Shown here: one piece after another, positions 28,105 to 36,447 of the stretch | Layout of the letters: each line of letters opens with the position of its first letter | Position numbering within the stretch: the stretch's first letter is position 1 | NCBI GenBank assembly: GCA_963736975.1 | Contig: CAVTQY010000001.1 | Location: 2,976,001 to 3,040,000 of the forward strand | DNA: 64,000 nucleotides | Source: CAVTQY01 sp963736975 | GTDB taxonomy: Bacteria; Pseudomonadota; Alphaproteobacteria; Acetobacterales; Acetobacteraceae | Direction of reading: 5' to 3' | Notes under the pieces: generated by a model | Database searches by the model: none | The model's input: the letters and a program-made list of their open reading frames with translations, nothing else | What the model was told of the DNA's origin: nothing | Made by a program: the position numbers and the translations under genes

Positions 28105-29661
28105 CTAATGACCACTCGGCGCCGCCGCGGGTGCCGCAGCCTTGCGCAGCAACGGCACCAACAGCGTGGCGATCAGGAAGGCGACCATAATAGTGCGGAA
28201 CGCATCGGCATAGGCGAGCGTCGATGCCTCCCGATAAGCAAGGTCCCAGAGCTGCCGCAGCGCACCGTCATGACCGCCGGCCATGCTGCCGGGCAGCGCG
28301 CCGTAGCGCTGCGTCACGCCTTGCAACAGCCGGTCCATCGCCCCGTTGGCCGGGGTCAGGTTGGAGGCGATCATCGTGAAATGGAAATTCGTCTGGTCGT
28401 TGATTACTGCGGCGCTGACGGCGATCCCCACCGCACCGCCCAGATTACGCATCATGTTGAACAGACCGCTGGCGTATTTCAGCCGCTCCGGCGACAGGCT
28501 GCCCAGCCCCAGATTCACCGCCGGCGCCACCGCGAACACCTGGGGGAATCCGCGCAGCACCTGCGGCAGCAGAAACTGATCCGCGCCCCAGTCATGCGTG
28601 ATGAAGCTGTAGCTCCACATCGCCAGCCCGAAACAGGCCAACCCGAACATCATCAGCCAGCGCAGGTCGAACTTGCGTGCCAGCACGATGTAAACCGGCA
28701 CTCCGAGCAGCGAGGCGACGCCGGTTGAAAATACCGCCATCCCCGTCTGCCAGGCGCTGAACCCGCGCACATAGCCCAGGAACAGCGGCGTCAGATAGAT
28801 CGTGGTGAAAATACCGATCCCGGTGATGAACGATAGCAGGCAGCCCAGCGAGAAATTGCGGTTGCTGAGCGCGCGCAGGTCAACGACCGGGTTCCTGAAT
28901 GTCAGGCTGCGGACAACGAACAGCCCCAGCGACACTCCGGCGATCCACGCACAGGCGCGGATCGTCGCATCGCTGAACCAGTTCCAGCGCGTTCCTTCCT
29001 CCAGCACGTATTCCAGCGTGCCGAGGCCGACCGCCATCAACAGCACGCCGGGATAATCGGCGCCGCGCAGCAGCGACAGGTCCGGCCGGTCGATGCGCAC
29101 CATCAGCGGCACCAACAGCGTAATTGCCACGCCAGGCGCCAGGTTGATGTAGAATAGCCAGTGCCAGTTCAGCGTATCGGTGATCCAGCCGCCGACGATC
29201 GGTCCCAGGGTCGGCGCGATCGAGGCGATCGTGCCCACCACGGCGGCGGAATAAACCCGCCGCGGCCCCTGGAAATAGTAAAACGATGAGGTGAAGACCG
29301 TCGGGATCATCGACGCCCCGAGCAACCCCTGCAGCGCGCGGAACAGGATCATGCTCTGGATATTCCAGGCGAGCCCGCAGAGCATGCTCGACGCGGTGAA
29401 CCCGGCGGCCGAGGCAGTGAACAGCCAGCGCGTGGAAAACACGCGGGTCAGCCAACCGGACAGCGGGATCATGATGATCTCGGCGATCAGATAGGCTGTC
29501 TGCACCCAACTGATCTGGTCCTGTGCCGCCGAAAGCCCGCCGCCGATATCCTGCAACGAGGACGCGACGATCTGGATATCGAGCAGTGCGATGAACATGC
29601 CGACGCACATCACCGCGAACGGAAGAATGCTCGGCTGCGCCGGCAGGCGCGCGCCGCTCAT
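28105..29661 (-). CDS. DHA2-family drug efflux MFS transporter (EmrB/QacA-type)
   Basis: 518 residues with 14 membrane helices. Motifs: MFIALLDIQIVASSLQDI (TM1 motif D1), AYLIAEIIMIPLSGWL, the TRWLFTASAAGF loop and GALQGLLGASMIP-type motif C (FRALQGLLGASMIPTVF), as in EmrB. It works with the adjacent HlyD-type adaptor to expel hydrophobic compounds across both membranes through an outer-membrane channel that is not encoded here. The start overlaps the adaptor stop by four bases. Confidence 0.92.
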   Translation of the reverse strand: MSGARLPAQPSILPFAVMCVGMFIALLDIQIVASSLQDIGGGLSAAQDQISWVQTAYLIAEIIMIPLSGWLTRVFSTRWLFTASAAGFTASSMLCGLAWNIQSMILFRALQGLLGASMIPTVFTSSFYYFQGPRRVYSAAVVGTIASIAPTLGPIVGGWITDTLNWHWLFYINLAPGVAITLLVPLMVRIDRPDLSLLRGADYPGVLLMAVGLGTLEYVLEEGTRWNWFSDATIRACAWIAGVSLGLFVVRSLTFRNPVVDLRALSNRNFSLGCLLSFITGIGIFTTIYLTPLFLGYVRGFSAWQTGMAVFSTGVASLLGVPVYIVLARKFDLRWLMMFGLACFGLAMWSYSFITHDWGADQFLLPQVLRGFPQVFAVAPAVNLGLGSLSPERLKYASGLFNMMRNLGGAVGIAVSAAVINDQTNFHFTMIASNLTPANGAMDRLLQGVTQRYGALPGSMAGGHDGALRQLWDLAYREASTLAYADAFRTIMVAFLIATLLVPLLRKAAAPAAAPSGH

Positions 29662-30758
29662 GGCTTGGCGCCGGGTCGTGTATCGACGCTGACGGTGGTG
29701 GAGAGGCCTGGCCGCAATGTGCCCAGCATCCCCTCGCCATCATCGAGCGCGATGCGCACCGGCACCCGCTGCACGATCTTGGTAAAATTCCCCGTCGCAT
29801 TCTCCGGCGGGATCACGCTGAACACTGCGCCCGTGCCGGGTGCGAGGCTCAGGACATGGCCATGGAAGACATGCCCGGGCAGCACGTCGGCCACCACCAC
29901 TGCCGACTGCCCCGGCACCATGCGGGCGAGCTGATCCTCCTTGAAATTGGCATCAACCCAGAGCCCATGCGCCGGGATGACGGACAGCAGATAGGCGCCG
30001 TCCGTTACATACGAACCGACCCGCACCGCGCGGCTCCCGACATAAGCGTCGATCGGCGAACGAATCTCGGTGTAACCGAGATTGAGCCGGGCAGTCTCCA
30101 GGTCGGACTGCGCCTGCGCTACCGCCGCCTGCCCCTCTTGGATTTCCGCCTTGAGGACATCGAGCCGCTGTCGCGCCGCGGCCAGACCGGCGTCCGCGGA
30201 CTGGATCGCCGCCTGCGCCTCCCGGTCTGCCGCCTCCGTCCGCTCGGCATTCTGCTGCGACCCGGCGCTGGTATGGGCCAGGATCGCATAACGCTGCGCG
30301 TCGTCATGCGCGAACCCGGCCTGCGCGACCCGAGCCGTAAGCTCAGCCTCTGCTTGCCGGATCATCGACTGCTGCAGCACGTATTGTGCGCGCAGGCTGG
30401 CGAGCGTCGCGACGCGCCCACTCACGACCGCCTGCGCGTGATCGAGCGCGGCCTGATAGTCACGCGCATCCAGCCGTACCAAAAGCTGCCCGGCCCGGAC
30501 ATGCTGATTGTCGGCCACCGCAATCTCGGCAACGAACCCGGCGACATGCGGGGAGATCGCGGTGACGTCGCCGCCGACATACGCGTCGTCGGTGGACTCG
30601 AAGAAGCGACCTTCCGTCCACCAATTATGTCCGTACCACGCCACGGCGGCGGCGAGGCAAGCGGCGAGCGCCGCCATCACGACCCGTTTGGCTGCCCGCC
30701 GTGTGCGGCCCTTTGCCGGCGCGACTGTGGTGTCCCGCCCGGCGACGGTGGCGCTCAT
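29658..30758 (-). CDS. HlyD-family membrane fusion protein (EmrA-type)
   Basis: 366 residues. One N-terminal membrane helix (about 26-45) is followed by the lipoyl half-motif ESTDDAYVGGDVTAISPHVAGFV, a long coiled-coil hairpin (about 100-220, rich in AQA/EAELTARVAQ) and the returning TEIRSPIDAYVGSRAVRVGSYV. This is the periplasmic adaptor of an EmrAB-type pump. ATG 30758 overlaps the hxlR stop (30755-30758), so regulator, adaptor and pump form one operon hxlR-emrA-emrB. Confidence 0.92.
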   Translation of the reverse strand: MSATVAGRDTTVAPAKGRTRRAAKRVVMAALAACLAAAVAWYGHNWWTEGRFFESTDDAYVGGDVTAISPHVAGFVAEIAVADNQHVRAGQLLVRLDARDYQAALDHAQAVVSGRVATLASLRAQYVLQQSMIRQAEAELTARVAQAGFAHDDAQRYAILAHTSAGSQQNAERTEAADREAQAAIQSADAGLAAARQRLDVLKAEIQEGQAAVAQAQSDLETARLNLGYTEIRSPIDAYVGSRAVRVGSYVTDGAYLLSVIPAHGLWVDANFKEDQLARMVPGQSAVVVADVLPGHVFHGHVLSLAPGTGAVFSVIPPENATGNFTKIVQRVPVRIALDDGEGMLGTLRPGLSTTVSVDTRPGAKP

Positions 30759-31255
30759 TGCCCTGCTGCCTGCGCCGGAGGCGACGCATGGCGGCGGCGT
30801 GTGCGCTCATCCGCGGCCGGCCCGGCGGCAGATCGGAACGGCGGCGCTGTCAGGGGGCGTCCGCTGATCCGGTCGATCATCACCGGATCAGCAACCGCCC
30901 CGGTCTCGCCATCGACGATCACGATGCTGGGCCCTTCCGGGGCAAAATGTTTGTTCCCCCAGGCGAGCAGCGCCCACAGCACCGGGCGAAAGTCGCGGCC
31001 TCGCTCGGTCAGCACGTATTCGTCTCGCGGCGGACGCTCGCTGTAGCGGCGTCGCTCCAGCAGCCCGGATTCCACAAGGGCATTGAGCCGGCGGGTCAGC
31101 ATGTTGGGGGCGATATCCAGGTTCTTCTGGAACTGCTCGAACCGGGTCGAGCCCTGAAAGGCGTCCCGCAGGATCAGGATGCTCCACCACTCGCCCACCC
31201 GTTCCAGGCTGCGGGCGATCGGGCATTGCATGTTGCCGAAGCTGGTGCGTCGCAT
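30755..31255 (-). CDS. HxlR-family winged-helix regulator of the efflux operon
   Basis: 166 residues. The HxlR domain occupies residues 10-105: MQCPIARSLERVGEWWSILILRDAF, RFEQFQKNLDIAPNMLTRRLNALVESGLLERR (recognition helix) and DEYVLTERGRDFRPVL. Cys11 is in the position used for redox sensing by some members, an inference only. The last 60 residues are less conserved and proline/arginine-rich. First gene of the efflux operon. Two palindromes just upstream (31276-31319) are candidate self-binding sites. Confidence 0.9.
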   Translation of the reverse strand: MRRTSFGNMQCPIARSLERVGEWWSILILRDAFQGSTRFEQFQKNLDIAPNMLTRRLNALVESGLLERRRYSERPPRDEYVLTERGRDFRPVLWALLAWGNKHFAPEGPSIVIVDGETGAVADPVMIDRISGRPLTAPPFRSAAGPAADERTRRRHASPPAQAAGQ

Positions 31256-31275
31256 GGCTGGCTCACCTCGGGGTC

Positions 31276-31319
31276 ACTAGCAGCATGCTAGTATGGGATG
31301 GCGCCTAGCATCATGCAAG
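31276..31319. promoter_or_regulatory. Two operator-like palindromes between hxlR and the PhyH gene
   Basis: ACTAGCAGCATGCTAGT (31276-31292) is a perfect 7-3-7 inverted repeat. CTAGCATCATGCAAG (31305-31319) repeats the same half-site with two mismatches, the centres lying 28 bases apart, close to three helical turns. They lie 20-65 bases upstream of hxlR and 65-110 upstream of the divergent PhyH gene, where a dimeric winged-helix repressor would control both directions. Binding by the adjacent HxlR protein is inference. Confidence 0.55.
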
Positions 31320-31383
31320 TGTCGCCAGCTTGACTTGCCACTCGCCCCCTTCCCACATCCGCCACACACGACAGGGGAAAGCC

Positions 31384-32211
31384 ATGAAAGCACTGTCAGC
31401 GGAGGCGGTGCGCCAGTACCAGCAGGCTGGCTACACCGCCCCGGTCCGCGTCCTGATGCCCGACGAAGCAGCCGGCTTGCGCCGCCATCTGGAAACTTAC
31501 GAAACCGCCAACGGCGCCCTGAAAGGCCCGCTGCGGCACAAATCACATCTGCTGTTCACCTGGCTGAACGAGCTGATCCGCCACGACCGCATCCTCGACG
31601 CGGTCGAGGACATCATCGGCCCGAACATCCTGTGTTGGGGCAGCAGCTTCTTTATCAAGGAGCGGCACGACCCGTCCTTCGTCTCCTGGCATCAGGATTC
31701 CACCTATTGGGGACTGGAACCCCCCGATATCGTCACCACCTGGGTCGCGCTCTCCGAAAGCGATGCGGCGAACGGGGCGATGCGCGTCATCCCGGGCAGT
31801 CACAGGCTCGACCAGATCCCGCATCGGGACACCTTCGCCGCCAACAACCTGTTGTCACGCGGGCAAGAGATCGAGGTGGAGGTGGATGAAACCAAAGCGG
31901 TGATGCTGGAGCTGCAACCCGGCGAGATGTCGCTGCATCATGTGCGGCTGATCCACGGCTCCGACCCGAACCCCTCCGACCGCCGGCGCATCGGTTTCGC
32001 CATCCGCTATCTGCCCACCTATGTGCGGCAGGTTGTCGGCAGCCACGACACGGCGACGCTCGTGCGCGGCGTTGATGAATTTCATAATTTTGAACCGGAG
32101 CAACGACCGCAGGCCGACATGGATGCCGCGGCGATCGCCTATCATGCCGCCGTGACCGGCGCACATGCGCAGATCCTGATGCGCGACACCGGCCGGGCGA
32201 TGCGCGTCTGA
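31384..32211 (+). CDS. Phytanoyl-CoA dioxygenase (PhyH) family Fe(II)/2-oxoglutarate oxygenase
   Basis: 275 residues from ATG 31384. The facial triad is His103 and Asp105 (SWHQDSTYW) with the distal His191 (VRLIHGSDPN). The 2-oxoglutarate-binding arginine is in the DRRRIGFAIRYLP segment near residue 200. ANGAMRVIPGSHR is the characteristic family loop. It hydroxylates an unknown small molecule in the cytoplasm. It is transcribed away from the hxlR-emrAB operon and shares its upstream palindromes, so coregulation is likely. It converges on the dimethylformamidase-like operon with only six bases between stops. Confidence 0.9.
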   Translation: MKALSAEAVRQYQQAGYTAPVRVLMPDEAAGLRRHLETYETANGALKGPLRHKSHLLFTWLNELIRHDRILDAVEDIIGPNILCWGSSFFIKERHDPSFVSWHQDSTYWGLEPPDIVTTWVALSESDAANGAMRVIPGSHRLDQIPHRDTFAANNLLSRGQEIEVEVDETKAVMLELQPGEMSLHHVRLIHGSDPNPSDRRRIGFAIRYLPTYVRQVVGSHDTATLVRGVDEFHNFEPEQRPQADMDAAAIAYHAAVTGAHAQILMRDTGRAMRV

Positions 32212-32217
32212 AGCGCC

Positions 32218-34440
32218 TCAACCCGGCATCACGAACGGCGCTGGATCCTTGAAGCGGTTCAGCACGTTGGTGGTGAGCCGGAAAACGTTATTGTCGAAAC
32301 CGTTCCAGCTGAGTGAACCGGCGTAGGCGATCGAGCCGGTGGAGAACACCGCGCCACCATTTGGCGTTTCGAAGAACGTGATGTCGGCGTGGATATCCGG
32401 ATTGATCACGGCGTCGGTGGCGCCGTGCGGTACCAGCACTTCCTCAGCCACCAGTTCGTAGCTGTTGGAATGGTTTTCGCTGCGCGCGACCACCAGCGCG
32501 TGCGGCGGCGTGCCCAGGCGGGGATCGATGGCATCGATTTCCAGCCCCGCCGCGCCGCCCTGCAGCACGCCGAAATCACCGATCAGCTCATTGTCTATCC
32601 CGGCGAACATCCATCCAACACGCGGATCGTCGGCCACCGCCGTGCGCCGGTAATAGCTGCATTTGTCGAAGCCCTGGCTGATGAACCCCACGCCGACCAG
32701 GCGCTGAGGCGCGCGTGCGTTGCGTCGCCACAACCCGCCATACTCTCCAGTGAAACTATGGAAAGCCTCGCCGGGCTCGGCGTCCCAGGCGCGCACGCCG
32801 CCTTCCGCCCGACGCACCTCGATCACCCCGCGCCGTGTCGGGTGATGCGCGATACGCCAGTAAAACCCGTTGCCGCCCATATACATCAGCCGGCCACCGC
32901 GGCGCAGATAGGCCTGGAACGCGTCCAGCATCTCCGCCGAGTCGTATTCGGGATGCGAGCCGGTGATCACAACCCGGTACGGCGCCAGCAGTCCGGCGCC
33001 TTCGTGATGCAGGTCTTCCTCGGTGATCACATCGTACTCGCCGCCGAGCTGCTCCAGCCAATCGACGATGAACAGGTCGAGGTTGAAGTTCCAGTGCCGC
33101 CCCGTCGGCCGCACATTCTGCACCGGCCGGTGCCGGCTGGAATACGCCACGCCGCTGCCGTCGGAGTGCCGGTCATAGAGCGACAGCCCCATCTCGGGAT
33201 GCTCGATCAGCGACGCATCGATATCGTCCAGCACCATCGCCCGGCCGTGATAGCGCTCGGTCGCCAGCGACAAAAACCGTCCGACATTGTTGAGATACGC
33301 CGTATAGGTCGCCGTCGCGGCGAGGAAGGCGACCGGTGGGCGCGCCGTCCCCCGCGGCGGGCGGACGAAGAACGGCACCCAGAAATCGAATCCGTCGGCG
33401 GTCAGGCGCGCGGCATACACGCCCGAGCGCAGCGTATCGGGCACGGTGAATTCGAAATCCGGCTCCCAACACGCATCCACCAGGTCGTCGTCATGGAAAT
33501 GGATGGCGCCGTATTGTTCCGGCGCATGCATCCAGCATGTCTCGCCGCCGTCCCAGTTCCAGCCCGGTACCGCGCGGGTTGGCTGGTTGACGATGCAACC
33601 ATCAAGCCGGAACGGACCGCGGTCGCGGATCACCTCGGTCGGGATATCGCGGCTGAAATCCCAGGCCCCGATAAGGCCGCCGCAGGTCAGCGGCACGGCC
33701 GCCAGCGAGGCCGGCTCGACCACGCCTTCGGTCAACCGCGGACTGTCGATGCGGCCGTTGAAATGGCCGGTGAAGTCGAGCCCGCCCCAGCAGGACGGAC
33801 CATGCGCGGCGCCGTTGCTCCAGGCGGCGAAGGTCAGAGCGCCGCCTGCCGCAGGTTGCCCATTCGTCGTTGCGGTGGCAACCACCGGCCTTTCCGTGTG
33901 GAAACCGTGCCCGGCAACCGGCTCCTGCACCAACGTCATCGTCCCGCTCGCCGCATCGAAGCCGGCCGCGACGAAATACCACCGGCGGGCAGAGAGTTTC
34001 TTACCCGCCGACACGCACGCCACTTGTCCGCTTCCGGCGCCGAAGCGAAAAGCCACGCCGTCCGCGCCGATCTCCAGGCCGAAGCCGGTTTCGGTGGCTT
34101 CACACCACGTTCCCATGATCGCCTGCCGGCCCTTGGCCGGCGTGGTCGGCATGACAAAGGCCGTCATGGTGAAGCTGCTGGTCGGCGCCAGCGCCGGATG
34201 CGCCGGCACCACGGCAAGCGATCCGGCCGGAATTGCCTGGTACCTGCCGGCATGAGCACCGTTGCAGTCCGCCGCCACCGGCTCCGGCGCGAACCGCGTC
34301 GCCAGCGGCCCTGCATCAGGCTGTTTCAGCCGCACGATCTGCGCCTCGTAGCGATCCGTGCCGAGACAGCTCACCATGAAGCGCACGGTGTCGCCCGGCG
34401 CGGCGCTCCAGCGATCGCAATAGCCCATCACCGCGCTCAT
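32218..34440 (-). CDS. N,N-dimethylformamidase-like large (beta) subunit
   Basis: 740 residues from ATG 34440, which overlaps the small-subunit stop. The N-terminal 300 residues include a LamG/concanavalin-like beta-sandwich (SFTMTAFVMPTTPAKGRQAI, WYFVAAGFDAASGTMTL). The C-terminal half is the DMFase beta catalytic domain (FWVPFFVRPPRG, FLAATATYTAYLNNVGRFLS, DVITEEDLHHEG, YRVVITGSHPEYDSAEML, YMGGNGFYWRI). In the known enzyme a mononuclear iron held by two Tyr and one Glu hydrolyses the amide; I have not mapped those residues. The length is close to the 762 residues known for the family. The true substrate may be another small amide. Confidence 0.85.
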   Translation of the reverse strand: MSAVMGYCDRWSAAPGDTVRFMVSCLGTDRYEAQIVRLKQPDAGPLATRFAPEPVAADCNGAHAGRYQAIPAGSLAVVPAHPALAPTSSFTMTAFVMPTTPAKGRQAIMGTWCEATETGFGLEIGADGVAFRFGAGSGQVACVSAGKKLSARRWYFVAAGFDAASGTMTLVQEPVAGHGFHTERPVVATATTNGQPAAGGALTFAAWSNGAAHGPSCWGGLDFTGHFNGRIDSPRLTEGVVEPASLAAVPLTCGGLIGAWDFSRDIPTEVIRDRGPFRLDGCIVNQPTRAVPGWNWDGGETCWMHAPEQYGAIHFHDDDLVDACWEPDFEFTVPDTLRSGVYAARLTADGFDFWVPFFVRPPRGTARPPVAFLAATATYTAYLNNVGRFLSLATERYHGRAMVLDDIDASLIEHPEMGLSLYDRHSDGSGVAYSSRHRPVQNVRPTGRHWNFNLDLFIVDWLEQLGGEYDVITEEDLHHEGAGLLAPYRVVITGSHPEYDSAEMLDAFQAYLRRGGRLMYMGGNGFYWRIAHHPTRRGVIEVRRAEGGVRAWDAEPGEAFHSFTGEYGGLWRRNARAPQRLVGVGFISQGFDKCSYYRRTAVADDPRVGWMFAGIDNELIGDFGVLQGGAAGLEIDAIDPRLGTPPHALVVARSENHSNSYELVAEEVLVPHGATDAVINPDIHADITFFETPNGGAVFSTGSIAYAGSLSWNGFDNNVFRLTTNVLNRFKDPAPFVMPG

Positions 34441-34739
34441 TCTACCGGACACTCGTCGCCGGCGAGCGCGGCCCAGCGCAGCCGGAAAATCTGCCACTCG
34501 GCTTCCTTGAGGTCGGTAAAAACCGTGTTGGTCCGTCGTGGCGCGATCCGGCGTCCCGGCTGCATCACGCCCAATGTCCAGCGCTCGCCCGGGCGATCAA
34601 CGAACAGCACATGAAACGGCGCGTCGCTCGCCGTCCGCATCAGATTGAGCAGGTATTGCAGGTCCGGGCTGTGCTCGCCGAACGGATTCTCGCGAAATTC
34701 GCGTGCGAGGTCGAGCCGCGTCTTGTCGAACCCGTACAC
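34437..34739 (-). CDS. N,N-dimethylformamidase-like small (alpha) subunit
   Basis: 100 residues. FRENPFGEHSPDLQYLLNLMR and the C-terminal FTDLKEAEWQIFRLRW resemble the NPFG...HSPxLQ and late helix pattern of the dimethylformamidase light chain as I recall it. It is directly coupled (ATGA) to the large subunit. It is about 30 residues shorter than the characterised light chain, mainly at the N-terminus. It has no catalytic residues of its own and is presumed to stabilise the heterodimer. Thirteen bases separate it from the upstream solute-binding protein gene. Confidence 0.75.
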   Translation of the reverse strand: MYGFDKTRLDLAREFRENPFGEHSPDLQYLLNLMRTASDAPFHVLFVDRPGERWTLGVMQPGRRIAPRRTNTVFTDLKEAEWQIFRLRWAALAGDECPVE

Positions 34740-34752
34740 GTCGGCACCTACA

Positions 34753-36333
34753 TCACTGCTTGAACCACACGTTATACATGCGTGGATTGTAGAACGGGAT
34801 ATAATGCTCCACGTTGGCGCGCACCCCCTGCACCTTCGGCATCACGCCGAACGGGATGACCATCACATCCTCAAAAGCGAGTTTCTGGGCGTCGGCGAAC
34901 GCGGCCTGCCGCTCGGCAAGCGTTTTGCCGTTGGACACCGTATTGAAATCCGCCATGAACTGCGCCGGCACTTTGCCGCCGGGAGGCGTGAATACCGGGC
35001 TCGGCTCCGCCATCGCGCGCAACGTCTGCATGCCGCCCTGCGCGACGTAGGTGATCCAGCCGGTGAAAAAGAAGTTCCAGTCCGCCGAGCCTTTCAGACT
35101 GGTCTGCAATGCGGTCGGCCAGTCGAGCACCTCCAATTGCGCATTGATCCCCACCGCCTTCAACTGTTGTGCCATGACCAACGCGGAGTTGTAGAGAATC
35201 GGATAATCCTTGTTGGTCAGCAGCACCACTTTTTCGCCGTGATATCCGGACTGCTGCAACAGCTCCCGCGCCTTGGCCGCATCGTGCTGGTCCAGCAATG
35301 CCCTGCCTGCTTCCGTGTAATACGTAGTGCCGGGGTATTGCAGCGACCAGTTCGGCTTGTACTGGCCGTCGCTCGCCGCCTGCATGATATCGTGGAAATT
35401 GACCGCGGCCTGCACTGCCTGACGGAACTTCACGTTGTCTGTCGGCGGCTGCGACCAGTTCGGATAGGTCACGTTCAGCCAGAAATTATCGAGCTTCTCA
35501 AGCCGGATGTTCTTGTCTTCCACCAACCGCTTCTGCGCGACGGTCGGCACGTCCTCCACAGCCTGCAACTCGCCCGTCTGCAGGCCGGCCACCCGCGCGC
35601 CGGGCTCCGTCACCATGCGGAAGGTCACGGTATCCAGGCATGCCAGCTTGTAACCGCCGAAACCGTCCTCGTCGGTATAGCGGGTATCCGGCGCATAGCC
35701 GTCGAACCGCTTCAGCTTCACATAGCCGTCCGGCATGAACTGCACGAGCTGATAAGGGCCGGTGCCGACCGCCGGCAATTGCTGCGGCGGGGCATTCGCG
35801 TTCTCCTTGGGCACGATCACAATTGGCACGGTGATCGAGGACATGCTCTCCAGGAAGGTCGGGCGTGGCTCCTTCAGCACGATGCGAAACGTCGCGTCAT
35901 CGGGTGTTTCGAAATGATCGACCGGTGCCAGGATGGAGCGGTCGATGCCGACGCGCTGATAGCGCTCGAAGGAAGCCTGCACGTCCGCCGAGGTCATCGG
36001 CTTGCCGTTGTGGAAATGCACGCCTTGACGCAGATGGAACGTGACGCTGCTGTTGTCCGGGCTGATATCGACCGACTGCGCAAGCTGCAGCAGCGGCTTC
36101 ATGTGCTCGTCGCGGGTGACCAGCGTCTCCCAGATATTCATCGCGATGTCGCGCGTCGAAGCGGCCGAGGATGTCATGATGTCCAACCCGGCAACATTCG
36201 CCTCCAGCCCATAGGTGAAGTCGCCGCCCTTGTGACCGCACTGGAAGGGCTCGGCGGCGACGCAGAACGGAACCCATGCGCTGGCGGCGCCAGCTAACAG
36301 CAGCGTGCGCCAGGCGCGCGGCGTCCACGGCAT
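34753..36333 (-). CDS. ABC transporter substrate-binding protein, family 5 (peptide/nickel type)
   Basis: 526 residues. Two ATGs are adjacent (36336 and 36333). AGGAG lies 7 bases before the second, which I choose. The signal peptide is MPWTPRAWRTLLLAGAASAW with cleavage expected near VAAEPF. SBP_bac_5 motifs follow: IWETLVTRDEHMKPLLQLAQS, VTFHLRQGVHFHNGKPMTSADV and VGTGPYQLVQFMPDGYVKLKR. No permease or ATPase gene accompanies it, so it either serves a distant transporter or presents substrate to other proteins. It is the first gene of an operon with the dimethylformamidase-like subunits. Confidence 0.9.
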   Translation of the reverse strand: MPWTPRAWRTLLLAGAASAWVPFCVAAEPFQCGHKGGDFTYGLEANVAGLDIMTSSAASTRDIAMNIWETLVTRDEHMKPLLQLAQSVDISPDNSSVTFHLRQGVHFHNGKPMTSADVQASFERYQRVGIDRSILAPVDHFETPDDATFRIVLKEPRPTFLESMSSITVPIVIVPKENANAPPQQLPAVGTGPYQLVQFMPDGYVKLKRFDGYAPDTRYTDEDGFGGYKLACLDTVTFRMVTEPGARVAGLQTGELQAVEDVPTVAQKRLVEDKNIRLEKLDNFWLNVTYPNWSQPPTDNVKFRQAVQAAVNFHDIMQAASDGQYKPNWSLQYPGTTYYTEAGRALLDQHDAAKARELLQQSGYHGEKVVLLTNKDYPILYNSALVMAQQLKAVGINAQLEVLDWPTALQTSLKGSADWNFFFTGWITYVAQGGMQTLRAMAEPSPVFTPPGGKVPAQFMADFNTVSNGKTLAERQAAFADAQKLAFEDVMVIPFGVMPKVQGVRANVEHYIPFYNPRMYNVWFKQ

Positions 36334-36447
36334 CATGATACTCCTGTGTGTCGGCGAATGCTGCGGCGGCCGGCGAGTTGCGTCAATGTTGAGGTCCCGC
36401 CAAAGCCTCCCTATCGTCTCCACAGTAACACCGCCGTGGAGGCTCCG

